NCBI RefSeq assembly: GCF_022429565.1
Contig: NZ_CP092487.1
Span: forward strand, 2,684,001-2,748,000
Source of the DNA: Lutibacter sp. A64
Lineage (GTDB): Bacteria; Bacteroidota; Bacteroidia; Flavobacteriales; Flavobacteriaceae
Reading direction: 5' to 3'
Length of the DNA stretch: 64,000 bases
The notes under the pieces are model-generated. The model saw only the letters and a list, made by a program, of their open reading frames with translations. It was not told where the DNA came from and searched no databases. The translations under genes and the position numbers were made by a program. Shown here in pieces: positions 27,905 to 35,741 of the stretch; position 1 is the first letter of the stretch, and every line of letters begins with the position of its first letter.

Positions 27905-27958
27905 AAAAAAGGCAGAAAAAGAAATAATTTTAAGTTTAACTAAAAAAAATATACAACT

Positions 27959-28567
27959 ATGTCATTTGAATTACCAAAATTACCATACGCTTATGATGCG
28001 TTAGAACCACATATTGATGCAAAAACTATGGAAATTCACCATACAAAACACCATCAAGGTTACACAAACAACTTAAATAACGCAATTGCTGGAACAGACC
28101 TAGAAGGAAAATCTATTGAAACTATTTTAGAAGGATTAGATATGAATAATGCTGCTGTTAGAAATAACGGTGGAGGTTTTTACAATCACAGTTTATTTTG
28201 GGATGTAATGAATCCTGAAGGAAAAGGATATTTATCTGGAGAATTAAAAGATGCTATTATTGCTGAATTTGGTTCTGTAGATGCTTTTAAAGATGCTTTT
28301 GCTAAAGCTGCAGCAACTCGTTTTGGATCTGGATGGGCTTGGTTATGCGTTCATAAAGGAGGAAAAGTTGAAATTTGTTCAACACCAAATCAAGACAACC
28401 CATTAATGCCTGGTGTTAGCTGTGGAGGTTTTCCGATTTTAGCTTTAGATGTTTGGGAACACGCTTACTATTTAAATTACCAAAACAGAAGACCAGATTA
28501 TATTAATGCGTTTTTTAACGTAATTAACTGGAATCATGTTGAAAAATTATATGCTGAAAATAAATAA
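27959..28567 (+). CDS. Superoxide dismutase (Mn/cambialistic type)
   Basis: A 202-residue iron/manganese superoxide dismutase. Metal ligands lie in [14 protein letters not shown] and in [17 protein letters not shown]. The metal-type residues favour manganese: [13 protein letters not shown] (Gly-Gly before the second His) and [11 protein letters not shown], as in SodA-type enzymes rather than iron-type AAQ. It converts superoxide to peroxide and oxygen in the cytoplasm (no signal peptide). A strong terminator follows. Metal preference is an inference from residues; cambialistic enzymes occur in Bacteroidota. Confidence 0.95.
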   Translation: MSFELPKLPYAYDALEPHIDAKTMEIHHTKHHQGYTNNLNNAIAGTDLEGKSIETILEGLDMNNAAVRNNGGGFYNHSLFWDVMNPEGKGYLSGELKDAIIAEFGSVDAFKDAFAKAAATRFGSGWAWLCVHKGGKVEICSTPNQDNPLMPGVSCGGFPILALDVWEHAYYLNYQNRRPDYINAFFNVINWNHVEKLYAENK

Positions 28568-28587
28568 GATTTTTAATAAAAAAGCAT

Positions 28588-28617
28588 AAAAAAACTCGCC
28601 AAATTGGCGAGTTTTTT
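28588..28617 (+). terminator. Rho-independent terminator after sod
   Basis: A stem of about 12 bases (28588-28600 with 28606-28617; actcgcc/ggcgagt core) around a 5-base loop, ending in T6. It lies 20 bases after the sod stop and separates it from the convergent tRNA gene. Confidence 0.9.
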
Positions 28618-28625
28618 GTTTAGTG

Positions 28626-28696
28626 AGGCGACGAGCGGATTCGAACCGCTGTAGGAGCTTTTGCAGAGCCCAGCCTAGCCACTCGGCCACGACGCC
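28626..28696 (-). tRNA. tRNA-Cys (GCA)
   Basis: A 71-nt tRNA on the minus strand. The anticodon loop CTGCAAA carries GCA; the anticodon stem is GGGCT/AGCTC, the D arm is GCC/GGC, and the T arm is AGCGG-TTCGAAT-CCGCT. The acceptor stem GGCGTCG pairs with CGTCGCC except for a U-U mismatch at 5:68. The discriminator base is U, as expected for Cys. CCA is not encoded. The mismatch could be a real variant. Confidence 0.95.
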
Positions 28697-28890
28697 TTAA
28701 TTGGATTGCAAATTTAAGCAATTTTAATAAGTTAGCAACTTTTTTTAACAATTATTCTACAACTGCCTTATTCGAGCTTTTTAAAGTACTTTAAAATAAA
28801 CTACTACAGATTTAAAATCCAACATTTTATCAATATCAGGTTTTACATTGTGAAACTAGAAATGACAATTGAATTATAAATAATAATGCT

Positions 28891-28918
28891 GAGATGCTAA
28901 AATAAATTCAGCATGACG
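28891..28918. repeat. Dispersed small palindromic repeat
   Basis: GAGATGCTAAAATAAATTCAGC-like sequence ending in ATGACG, with arms ATGCT and AGCAT. It matches the copy at 58552 in layout (GAG + palindrome + TGACG). The intergenic DNA from 28697 to 28981 contains nothing else I can support. Confidence 0.55.
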
Positions 28919-28981
28919 ATTACTTATATACAAATCAACAACCAAACGATTAAACAAATAATTATGGATTTTAGAGATAAG

Positions 28982-29341
28982 CTACTTTCTTCGTTTACTC
29001 ATTTCAATAGTAACCATTGCAACATTACCACCAATTGGCGGATTTAATTTAGAAACCTCAACCTTAACAGATTTTACAATATCAATTTCAGCCAAAATAC
29101 GATCTAAAATACGTTTGGCTACTTGTTCTAAAAGCTTAGACCTAATTGCCATTTCTTGCTTTACAATTTTATTTAAATGTACATAATCTACTGTATCTGC
29201 TAAATTATCTGTAATAGCCGATTTAGATAAATTTGCTTTTACAGTTAAATCTACTCTATAATCTGAACCTATTTTACCTTCTTCAACCAAACAACCGTGG
29301 TAGGCATATACTCGAATATTTTTTACTTTTATAACTCCCAT
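28982..29341 (-). CDS. folB: Dihydroneopterin aldolase
   Basis: A 119-residue protein of the expected FolB size. The N-terminal IRVYAYHGCLVEEGKIGSDY is the typical YGYHGVLPEE-like active-site stretch, and the conserved C-terminal VEVSKLNPPIGG contains the catalytic lysine. It makes 6-hydroxymethyl-7,8-dihydropterin in folate synthesis. No other folate gene is in the window. It is divergent from glnS, across an AT-rich repeat and structured element. Confidence 0.9.
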   Translation of the reverse strand: MGVIKVKNIRVYAYHGCLVEEGKIGSDYRVDLTVKANLSKSAITDNLADTVDYVHLNKIVKQEMAIRSKLLEQVAKRILDRILAEIDIVKSVKVEVSKLNPPIGGNVAMVTIEMSKRRK

Positions 29342-29347
29342 CTCTAT

Positions 29348-29424
29348 TGAATTATGAATTACAAATTTAGAATTATGAATTTAGAATTACGAATTACGAG
29401 TACTAAATTATAATTTATGAATTC
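29348..29424. repeat. AT-rich short direct repeats
   Basis: Repeated units around GAATTATGAATT and GAATTACGAATTACGAG occur in tandem (three related copies in about 52 bases). No gene is supported between 29342 and 29652 apart from this repeat and the structured element at 29467. The repeat has no known function and may be relic mobile DNA. Confidence 0.5.
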
Positions 29425-29466
29425 AAATTTTGATAAATAACTGTATTTCAGTTATAAAACAAAAAC

Positions 29467-29562
29467 TACGTTAGGGATTGAACGACATGTTTGAGCTCTT
29501 TTTTGTTGTTTTTTACAACAAAAAAAGCGAGTAGTGAAAGCCCGACCTGAAAGGGAACGCCC
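29467..29562 (+). ncRNA. Structured intergenic element, possible Flavo-1-like non-coding RNA
   Basis: A compact element between convergent-looking gaps upstream of glnS. An 11-base perfect hairpin (29499-29509 with 29515-29525, loop TTTTT) sits between GC-containing blocks: CGTTAGGGATTGAACGACATG before it and GAAAGCCCGACC then GGGAACGCCC after it, where GGG/CCC stretches could pair. In my memory similar blocks recur upstream of genes in Flavobacteriaceae and may be the Rfam Flavo-1 motif, but this is not verified. Strand is uncertain; it has been listed on plus. Confidence 0.4.
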
Positions 29563-29624
29563 AAAATATACTTTTTAAACTTAGGTACTATTAATTATTT
29601 ATAGCTATTGCCAAAAAAAATCGA

Positions 29625-29632
29625 TAATTTTG
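29625..29632 (+). promoter_or_regulatory. Candidate -7 element before glnS
   Basis: TAATTTTG fits TAnnTTTG and lies 20 bases before the chosen ATG (29653); it supports this start over the TTG at 29608, which is upstream of the promoter. Confidence 0.5.
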
Positions 29633-29652
29633 TAACTTATTATTTTAGAATT

Positions 29653-31332
29653 ATGAGTGAAGAAAAAAAGTCGCTGAATTTTATTGAACAAATTATTGAG
29701 GAAGATTTAGCAAACGGATTATCAAAAGATAAATTACGATTTAGATTTCCGCCAGAACCAAATGGATATTTACATATTGGACATGCAGCTTCTATTTGTT
29801 TAAATTTTGGATTAGGTTTGCGCTATAATGCACCTGTAAATTTACGTTTTGATGATACAAACCCTGCAAAGGAAGAGCAAGAATATGTAGATTCTATAAA
29901 ACAAGACATTGAATGGCTTGGTTTTAAATGGGATAAAGAATTGTATTCATCTGACTATTTTCAGCAATTATTTGATTGGACAATTACCTTAATAAAAGAA
30001 GGTAAGGCGTATGTAGACAATCAAACTTCAGAACAAATGGCGGTACAAAAAGGAACGCCAACAGAACCCGGAACTAATAGTCCAAACAGAGATAGAAGTG
30101 TTGAAGAAAACTTAGAACTTTTTCTTAAAATGAAAAATGGAGAATTTGAAGAAGGTTCTCATGTTTTACGCGCAAAAATTGATATGAAACATACCAATAT
30201 GCACATGCGCGACCCTATTATGTATCGTATTTTAAAGAAACATCATCATAGAACTGCAAACGATTGGTGTATTTACCCAATGTATGATTGGACACACGGT
30301 GAAAGTGATTATATTGAACAAATCTCACATTCTATTTGTACTCTAGAATTTAAAAGCCACAGAGATTTATACGATTGGTATGTAGATCAAGTATACGATC
30401 CAGCCAAATTACGTCCAAAACAACGAGAATTTGCGCGTAGAAATTTAAGTTATACTGTTATGAGTAAACGTAAATTACTGCAATTGGTTGAAGAAAAAAT
30501 TGTTTCTGGCTGGAATGATCCTCGTATGCCTACAATTTCTGGTTTAAGAAGACGTGGTTACACACCAAGCGCTATTAGAAAATTTAGCGATACTGCAGGA
30601 ATTTCTAAAAGAGACAATGTTACAGACGTGGCATTATTAGAACACTGTATTAAAGACGATTTAAACAAAACAGCACCACGTGTAATGGCTGTTTTAGACC
30701 CTGTTAAAGTGGTTATTACAAATTATCCTGAAGATAAAGAGGAATTTTTAGATGCTAATTATAACGATTATGCTGAAGGTTTTGGTAGTAGATCAGTACC
30801 TTTTAGTCGTGAAATTTATATTGAAAAAGAAGATTTTAGAGAACAAGCAAATAAAAAGTTTTTCCGTTTAAAATTAGGAAAAGAAGTGCGTTTAAAAAAT
30901 GCATATATAATTAAAGCTGAAAGCTGCATTAAAAATGAAAACGGTGACGTTACCGAAATTCACTGTACTTATGACGAAGATTCTTTAAGCGGAAGCGGAA
31001 CAGAAGCTAGTAAACGTAAAGTAAAAGGTACATTGCACTGGGTTTCTATAAAACACGCCGTTAAAGCAGAAGTAAGAGTGTATGATCGTTTGTTTACAGA
31101 TGAAGCTCCTGACGGACATAAAGACAAAGATTTTAAAGAATTTATAAATCCAGATTCTTTAAATATTATTGAAGCTTTTGTAGAACCAAGTTTAAAAACC
31201 GCTAAGATTTTAGATAGGTTTCAATTTCAACGCTTAGGATATTTTTGTGTTGATACAGATGCTACAGAAAATCACCTAATTTTTAACAGAACTGTTCCTT
31301 TACGTGATAGTTGGGCTAAAATGGGTGAATAA
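29653..31332 (+). CDS. glnS: Glutaminyl-tRNA synthetase
   Basis: A 559-residue class I synthetase from the ATG at 29653. The frame is open from a TTG at 29608, but the short MSEEKK start is typical and a promoter box lies between. The HIGH motif is in PPEPNGYLHIGHAAS, the second motif is VMSKRKLL (KMSKS equivalent), and the region DFRFDDTNP-like FDDTNPAKEEQEYVD is conserved in GlnRS/GluRS. It charges tRNA-Gln with glutamine. A long hairpin follows. Confidence 0.97.
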   Translation: MSEEKKSLNFIEQIIEEDLANGLSKDKLRFRFPPEPNGYLHIGHAASICLNFGLGLRYNAPVNLRFDDTNPAKEEQEYVDSIKQDIEWLGFKWDKELYSSDYFQQLFDWTITLIKEGKAYVDNQTSEQMAVQKGTPTEPGTNSPNRDRSVEENLELFLKMKNGEFEEGSHVLRAKIDMKHTNMHMRDPIMYRILKKHHHRTANDWCIYPMYDWTHGESDYIEQISHSICTLEFKSHRDLYDWYVDQVYDPAKLRPKQREFARRNLSYTVMSKRKLLQLVEEKIVSGWNDPRMPTISGLRRRGYTPSAIRKFSDTAGISKRDNVTDVALLEHCIKDDLNKTAPRVMAVLDPVKVVITNYPEDKEEFLDANYNDYAEGFGSRSVPFSREIYIEKEDFREQANKKFFRLKLGKEVRLKNAYIIKAESCIKNENGDVTEIHCTYDEDSLSGSGTEASKRKVKGTLHWVSIKHAVKAEVRVYDRLFTDEAPDGHKDKDFKEFINPDSLNIIEAFVEPSLKTAKILDRFQFQRLGYFCVDTDATENHLIFNRTVPLRDSWAKMGE

Positions 31333-31350
31333 TAATTTATTTTACAAAAT

Positions 31351-31429
31351 AAAAGGCTGTTTAAAAAATAGATAAATCAAACTGAAACAAATTCAGCGTG
31401 GTGGATTTAGACTTTTTAAACAGTCTTTT
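31351..31429 (+). terminator. Long hairpin terminator after glnS
   Basis: Seventeen bases (31351-31367) pair with 31413-31429 with one G-U, around a 45-base loop that itself carries the palindrome CTGAAACAAATTCAG (31382-31396), another copy of the dispersed repeat. Terminal T-run tttt. Confidence 0.65.
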
Positions 31430-31505
31430 CTATTTATATATCTCAAAAAATGTATGTTATTTATAGTTTCTTTATATTTAGAACTACTAATCTAAAATCA
31501 AAAAA

Positions 31506-31865
31506 ATGGCTACACACAACGAATTAGGTAAAAAAGGAGAAGAACTTGCCGCTGAATATCTTTTAAAAAACGGCTATCAAATTCTAGAAAAAAATTGGTT
31601 TTACAAAAAAGCAGAAGTTGATATTATTGCCTTAAAAGGTGAAACTTTAGCTGTTATAGAAGTTAAAACACGCTCTAGCGATTATTTTGGAAATCCACAA
31701 GATTTTGTAAATCAGAAAAAAATTAGACTATTGGTAGAAGCTATTAACCAATACATTACCACAAAAGATTTAGATGTAGAAGTCCGATTTGATATTATTG
31801 CAATCTTAAAAAATCAATACACCTTTAAAATTGAACATCTAGAAGATGCTTTTTTACACTTTTAA
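31506..31865 (+). CDS. YraN family protein (UPF0102, nuclease-like)
   Basis: A 119-residue protein of the YraN family, normally about 120 residues. It has the restriction-endonuclease-like core: EVDIIALKGETLAVIEVKTR with the D and E-V-K pattern of PD-(D/E)xK enzymes. It starts MATHNELGKKGEELAAEYL, a typical YraN N-terminus. The function is not settled; a role in DNA processing is suspected. It is a single gene converging with the thioesterase with a gap of only 7 bases. Confidence 0.88.
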   Translation: MATHNELGKKGEELAAEYLLKNGYQILEKNWFYKKAEVDIIALKGETLAVIEVKTRSSDYFGNPQDFVNQKKIRLLVEAINQYITTKDLDVEVRFDIIAILKNQYTFKIEHLEDAFLHF

Positions 31866-31872
31866 AATTTTT

Positions 31873-32247
31873 TTAAATTCTAATTGGCTTGTTATTTTTA
31901 TCAACTGCAGCAAACACAAAAAAAGCTTCAATTGCTTTTTGCTTTGTTTCTGAATCTAATTGCTCGGAAAATAATTCTAGTTTAATTGTAATTTTAGCCA
32001 AGCCAACTTTAATAACTTTTCCAACTAATTGTACTATTTCACCTGATTTTACAGGTTTTAAAAACTTAATTTTATCCGTTGATACCGTTACCATTTTCTT
32101 TCTAGTAAAACGCATTGCAGTAATATACGCAACTTCGTCCATCCATTTCATTGCTATACCGCCAAACAAATTATTTTGATCGTTTAACATCTTAGAAAAA
32201 ACAACTTTGTATTGTGTTGTTATTGAATTATTAATTTTTGTTTCCAT
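31873..32247 (-). CDS. Acyl-CoA thioesterase, hotdog fold
   Basis: A 124-residue hotdog-fold thioesterase of the YciA/BACH type. The active-site helix starts at NNLFGGIAMKWMDEVAYI, where the Asp in WMDE is the usual catalytic acid and GG precedes it. The beta core is RKKMVTVSTDKIKFLKPV. It hydrolyses acyl-CoA to free acid and CoA in the cytoplasm. Single-gene unit, length normal. Confidence 0.88.
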   Translation of the reverse strand: METKINNSITTQYKVVFSKMLNDQNNLFGGIAMKWMDEVAYITAMRFTRKKMVTVSTDKIKFLKPVKSGEIVQLVGKVIKVGLAKITIKLELFSEQLDSETKQKAIEAFFVFAAVDKNNKPIRI

Positions 32248-32290
32248 TTAAATAAAAAATTTATCAAATATAACTAATAATGTTATAATT

Positions 32291-32306
32291 ATGAACCTAC
32301 GTTCAT
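32291..32306. promoter_or_regulatory. Candidate operator (inverted repeat) upstream of the DUF134 gene
   Basis: ATGAAC (32291-32296) and GTTCAT (32301-32306) form a perfect inverted repeat with a four-base gap. It lies directly before the -7 element at 32307, a position suited for a repressor. The DUF134 product is a predicted DNA-binding protein, so self-regulation is possible. Confidence 0.45.
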
Positions 32307-32314
32307 TATATTTG
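32307..32314 (+). promoter_or_regulatory. -7 promoter element of the DUF134 operon
   Basis: TATATTTG fits TAnnTTTG and touches the inverted repeat at 32291-32306. The leader before the ATG at 32343 would be about 20 bases. Confidence 0.55.
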
Positions 32315-32342
32315 TATTTTATTTTAAACTTTAGATATAAAT

Positions 32343-32750
32343 ATGGCAAGACCAGAAAAAAACAGAAGAGTTTCCAAACCTCCGAAAATGAGAGGGTATA
32401 AACCTTTTGGAATTCCAAAATGCAAACTTGAAGTTGTACAATTAACTATGGAAGAATACGAAAGTATTCGCTTGGTTAATTATGAAATGTTACAACAAAA
32501 AGAAGCAGCTGTATTAATGAATATCTCTAGGCCAACACTAACCAGAATTTATAATAAAGCACTAAAAAATATTACCAAAGCATTTGTTGAAGGGAAAGCA
32601 ATTGTAATTGATGGTGGCAACTACGAGTTTAAAAAAGAATGGCACAGATGTAAAAAGTGTTTTAAACTAGTTGAAGATAAAAGAAGTCATAAAAAATGCA
32701 TTAAAAACAACGAAAATAGCTTTGAAGAGTTTATTCAATTAAATAATTAA
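32343..32750 (+). CDS. DUF134 / UPF0251 putative DNA-binding protein
   Basis: A 135-residue protein of the DUF134 (UPF0251) family, recognised by ARPEKNRRVSKPPKMRGYKPFG at the N-terminus. A helix-turn-helix similar to sigma region 4 lies around YESIRLVNYEMLQQKEAAVLM-NISRPTLTRIYNKA (about 42-75). The C-terminus has RCKKC and a third cysteine later (HKKC), a possible zinc or metal-cluster site. It is followed after 25 bases by a NifX-like gene, a pairing seen in many bacteria. It may regulate metal or Fe-S related genes, including itself. Confidence 0.87.
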   Translation: MARPEKNRRVSKPPKMRGYKPFGIPKCKLEVVQLTMEEYESIRLVNYEMLQQKEAAVLMNISRPTLTRIYNKALKNITKAFVEGKAIVIDGGNYEFKKEWHRCKKCFKLVEDKRSHKKCIKNNENSFEEFIQLNN

Positions 32751-32775
32751 CAAGTCTTTTAAAATTTAAATAAAA

Positions 32776-33150
32776 ATGAAAATAATTGCAATACCAGTAA
32801 CTGAAAACAACCAAATAGAAGATCATTTTGGTAAATGTGAATTTTATGAAATCTATACTATTTCAGAAGAAAACGAAATAATTGCGACTAAAATATTAGA
32901 ATCTAATCAAGGTTGTGGTTGTAAATCTAATATTGCTCAAGTTTTAGCAGAGCACGGCGTTACAACTATGTTAGCCGGAGGAATTGGACAAGGAGCAATA
33001 AACGTATTAAATAAATTTAATATTGAAGTAATACGTGGGTGTAGTGGAAACACAAAAGAAATTGTAACAAACTTTTTAAAAGGAGAAATTTTAGATAATG
33101 GTATTACGTGTTCTCATACACATGAAGAAGACCACCAATGTAGCCATTAA
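32776..33150 (+). CDS. NifX/NifB-like (dinitrogenase cofactor) family protein
   Basis: A 124-residue protein of the small NifX/NafY-like family, as in archaeal MTH1175. The motif ENNQIEDHFGKCEFY and the central GVTTMLAGGIGQGAINVL mark the fold. It has Cys in GCGCKS and a His/Cys-rich tail HTHEEDHQCSH, a probable metal-binding site. Such proteins bind Fe-Mo or Fe-S cluster precursors, but no nitrogenase gene is near and Flavobacteriaceae are not nitrogen fixers, so a general metal or cluster carrier role is more likely. Follows the DUF134 gene on the same transcript. Confidence 0.87.
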   Translation: MKIIAIPVTENNQIEDHFGKCEFYEIYTISEENEIIATKILESNQGCGCKSNIAQVLAEHGVTTMLAGGIGQGAINVLNKFNIEVIRGCSGNTKEIVTNFLKGEILDNGITCSHTHEEDHQCSH

Positions 33151-33157
33151 ATTAAAA

Positions 33158-33225
33158 ATTTAGGCTGTGTAAAATAGTAATATTGTGTTATTTTAAACTT
33201 TCAAAATATTTTAGACAGCCTAAAT
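33158..33225. terminator. Hairpin between convergent operons
   Basis: ATTTAGGCTGT (33158-33168) pairs perfectly with ACAGCCTAAAT (33215-33225) around a 46-base AT-rich interior. Lies between the NifX-like gene and the convergent TlpA-like gene, so likely a shared terminator. Confidence 0.55.
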
Positions 33226-33235
33226 ATAATTTATT

Positions 33236-34585
33236 TTAATCTTTTTTAAAATAATTCTGAACATCACTTAAAGCATAAGGTTTAGAAATTATTTTTTTAT
33301 TAGCATCTAAAATAAAATAACTTGGTGTAGATGTAATATTATATGCATTTCCAATAGGGTTTTCCCATTTATTTAAACCAAGAACATTTGTCCATTTTTC
33401 AAATTTTTCAGAATAATGATTGAAACCTAATTCATCATTTTCTAGAGCAATAGCAATAACTTTTACATCTTCATCATCTTTCAGTAAATCGTACAATTGA
33501 GGAACTTCATTTAAACAATGAGAACAAGTTGTACTCCAAAAAATCAACATATAAGTTGTAGCTTCATTTTCATTATATAAACTTTTTTGTATGCCCTTTT
33601 CATCCCAAGTAAAATCAGGTGCTGGTCTACCAACAGCCAATTTAACACTTTCTAATATTTGATCAATATCGGTTTGATTTTGATTTTCTACTGGAAGTTT
33701 ATTATAAAGGTTTTCAATAATATAATCTATAAGTGTAATATTTTCTAACTGAGAAAAATTATACATTAATGTTATTAACATTTCGCTTTTTAATGCTGTA
33801 TTATCCCCTATTTTTTCTGAAATTTCATTTACTGCATTTATATACAATGTATTTTGAACATCAATTTCATCTGACCTATTTAAATAAAATACATAATCTA
33901 CAATTTTCTCAGTGTAAAAAATTGAATTTTGTAATACGATATCATTAAAATCAACTGCATCAAAATAATGTAATTTTTCACTATTTAAATATAATTGTGG
34001 AGAAGAAAATACTTCAGGAGCATAGTACCTTTCACTTGCTTTTATAAAATTATATGCTAGTTTGTTTTTAGATTTATTTATAAAATCCGCTTGTGTTTCT
34101 TTATAATTCTTAAGCGTTTTATTATAATTTTCACTTGTAAGTTTAAGTGCCGATTCATTTTGCAATCTAAAATATACTAACTGTAAAGAATCTAATTGCT
34201 GCTTTAAATTATCTGTTTTAGATTTATAATTTTCATAGAGTTTATTTTCTTCGGAAGTTATAAATTCAGTAGTTCCAGAAGGGAAACTTGGATTAAATTT
34301 TAATTCAACACTTTCTTTTGAATATAAAAAATCTACATATCCTCCATTGTTTATATCGTACATTAATCGATAGACTCCTTTGGGCGAATTTTCTGGAAAA
34401 CCTATTTTAAACTCCCCATTATCTATATCAACATTAGTAATATATAACTGTTTTGCTCCTTTTAGTTGATATAAAATTACATATTCTAAATCGCTAATTA
34501 CAGGACTCATAGTTCCTTTAACAAAAGTTTGACTTTGAGCTGCTGCACTAATAAACAGCAGTATTAATACTATTTTTTTTAACAT
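33236..34585 (-). CDS. TlpA-family thioredoxin-like protein (exported)
   Basis: A 449-residue exported protein (signal MLKKIVLILLFISAAAQSQ). Residues 20-110 form a beta-rich DUF4369-like domain, residues 110-310 are helical (TlpA-associated), and the C-terminal third is a thioredoxin domain with FWSTTCSHCLNEVPQL, active-site CSHC. The cis-proline loop is TSTPSYFILD. It probably reduces disulfides in periplasmic proteins. The unusual CSHC site differs from the CPPC of the paralogue at 35742. Single-gene unit. Substrate unknown. Confidence 0.87.
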   Translation of the reverse strand: MLKKIVLILLFISAAAQSQTFVKGTMSPVISDLEYVILYQLKGAKQLYITNVDIDNGEFKIGFPENSPKGVYRLMYDINNGGYVDFLYSKESVELKFNPSFPSGTTEFITSEENKLYENYKSKTDNLKQQLDSLQLVYFRLQNESALKLTSENYNKTLKNYKETQADFINKSKNKLAYNFIKASERYYAPEVFSSPQLYLNSEKLHYFDAVDFNDIVLQNSIFYTEKIVDYVFYLNRSDEIDVQNTLYINAVNEISEKIGDNTALKSEMLITLMYNFSQLENITLIDYIIENLYNKLPVENQNQTDIDQILESVKLAVGRPAPDFTWDEKGIQKSLYNENEATTYMLIFWSTTCSHCLNEVPQLYDLLKDDEDVKVIAIALENDELGFNHYSEKFEKWTNVLGLNKWENPIGNAYNITSTPSYFILDANKKIISKPYALSDVQNYFKKD

Positions 34586-34748
34586 TTTATTTTTTGTTAC
34601 AATTATTCAAAAATTAGACCAAATATAAGTGATTCTATTATTTGAAATAAAATCACTTATTATTAGTTAAACAAATTAAACGTATTTTGGATTTCAAACT
34701 GCTCTAAAATTATACACTTCCATGTATCAATTTAAAACAATAACTAAA

Positions 34749-35108
34749 TTAATCTGGTATTAATTTTTGTTCTTTAAAATATAAGACTATGGCTTCTTTC
34801 ATAAGCACAGTTTGTTCGCCAGATTTTAATGGTGGTAATTCTTCTAAAGTTTTATAATGTGGCCAACCATCATCATCAAAAAAGTCAAATTCGTAGTAAC
34901 CAAAAGGCTCTAATAACCTACAAATTGCAATATGCATTAAATTAACTTTGTCATCTTTTTTAAATTCTATAGCACCTTTTCCTAATTCTTGCACACCTAT
35001 TAAATAAATAATTGCATCTAAGTTTAACTGCTCACCATCTCCAAACCTGCTTGCTAAGATTTCGAGAATTCGCTCGTAATCTTCCTTTAATTTTTCATCT
35101 CTTGCCAT
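34749..35108 (-). CDS. Conserved hypothetical protein, Bacteroidota
   Basis: A 119-residue acidic, soluble protein with no signal peptide. Residues 1-40 are helical (DYERILEILASRFGDGEQLN), followed by the aromatic stretch FGYYEFDFFDDDGWPHYKTLEELPPL and a helical end. I recall the same pattern as a short conserved protein of flavobacteria but no function is known. A -7 box (TATATTTG on minus) lies at 35130-35137 before it. It is divergent from cvpA. Confidence 0.7.
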   Translation of the reverse strand: MARDEKLKEDYERILEILASRFGDGEQLNLDAIIYLIGVQELGKGAIEFKKDDKVNLMHIAICRLLEPFGYYEFDFFDDDGWPHYKTLEELPPLKSGEQTVLMKEAIVLYFKEQKLIPD

Positions 35109-35129
35109 TTGATATTTTTTGTTAGGTTA

Positions 35130-35137
35130 CAAATATA
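35130..35137 (-). promoter_or_regulatory. -7 element of the hypothetical gene
   Basis: On the minus strand the sequence reads TATATTTG (TAnnTTTG), 22 bases before the ATG at 35108. Confidence 0.5.
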
Positions 35138-35172
35138 CAAATCGATTCATGTATATTTACAAAAACATTAAT

Positions 35173-35682
35173 ATGAATACTTTTGACATTATTATAGCAG
35201 CACTCTTATTATTTGGTTTTATCAGAGGTTTGTTTAAAGGCTTATTTGTTGAAGTAGCTTCACTACTTGCGCTAATTGCTGGTGTTTATGGAGCAATTCA
35301 CTTTTCTTATTTTGTTGCAGATTTTTTATCTGATAAATTAACTTGGGAAGAAAGATATATTACAATTATTTCTTTTGCAATTACCTTTGGAATAATTGTT
35401 TTAACAATTGGTTTATTGGGTAAATTATTCACAAAAATTGCCGATTTTGCAGCTCTTGGAATGTTGAATAAACTACTTGGCGGTGTTTTTGGTGTTTTAA
35501 AAATTGGACTTATTTTAAGTATTGTACTTTTAGTTTTCACCAAATTAAACAACACTATTCCGTTTATTTCTGAAGAACAAAAAGAAGCTTCTATTTTATA
35601 TGAACCTATAAAAAATTTAGCTCCTAGTCTATTTCCAAACTTTTTAACTGTAGTTAAAGAAGAAACAGATTTAGATATATAA
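35173..35682 (+). CDS. CvpA family membrane protein
   Basis: A 169-residue inner-membrane protein from the ATG at 35173 (the frame opens at 35119, but MNTFDIIIAALLLFGFIRG is the usual CvpA start). Four hydrophobic helices are seen, in residues 4-21, 26-45, 60-80 and 99-120 (approximate). The GFIRGLFKGLF stretch is the conserved CvpA core. Family members are needed for colicin V export and in other bacteria for purine-related stress; no exact job here. The next gene lies 59 bases downstream on the same strand. Confidence 0.85.
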   Translation: MNTFDIIIAALLLFGFIRGLFKGLFVEVASLLALIAGVYGAIHFSYFVADFLSDKLTWEERYITIISFAITFGIIVLTIGLLGKLFTKIADFAALGMLNKLLGGVFGVLKIGLILSIVLLVFTKLNNTIPFISEEQKEASILYEPIKNLAPSLFPNFLTVVKEETDLDI

Positions 35683-35741
35683 AAAATAATTTTGTTAGTT
35701 AAAACAGTTACTTACGTCAAAGAAATTAAACCTTTTAAATA

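Noticed and set aside
29341-29424. Possible CRISPR array from AT-rich tandem repeats
   Set aside because: Units are short, overlapping and vary, with no spacer structure and no cas genes nearby.
32776-33150. Evidence for nitrogen fixation from the NifX-like protein
   Set aside because: No nifHDK or other fixation genes; small NifX-family proteins are common in non-fixers.
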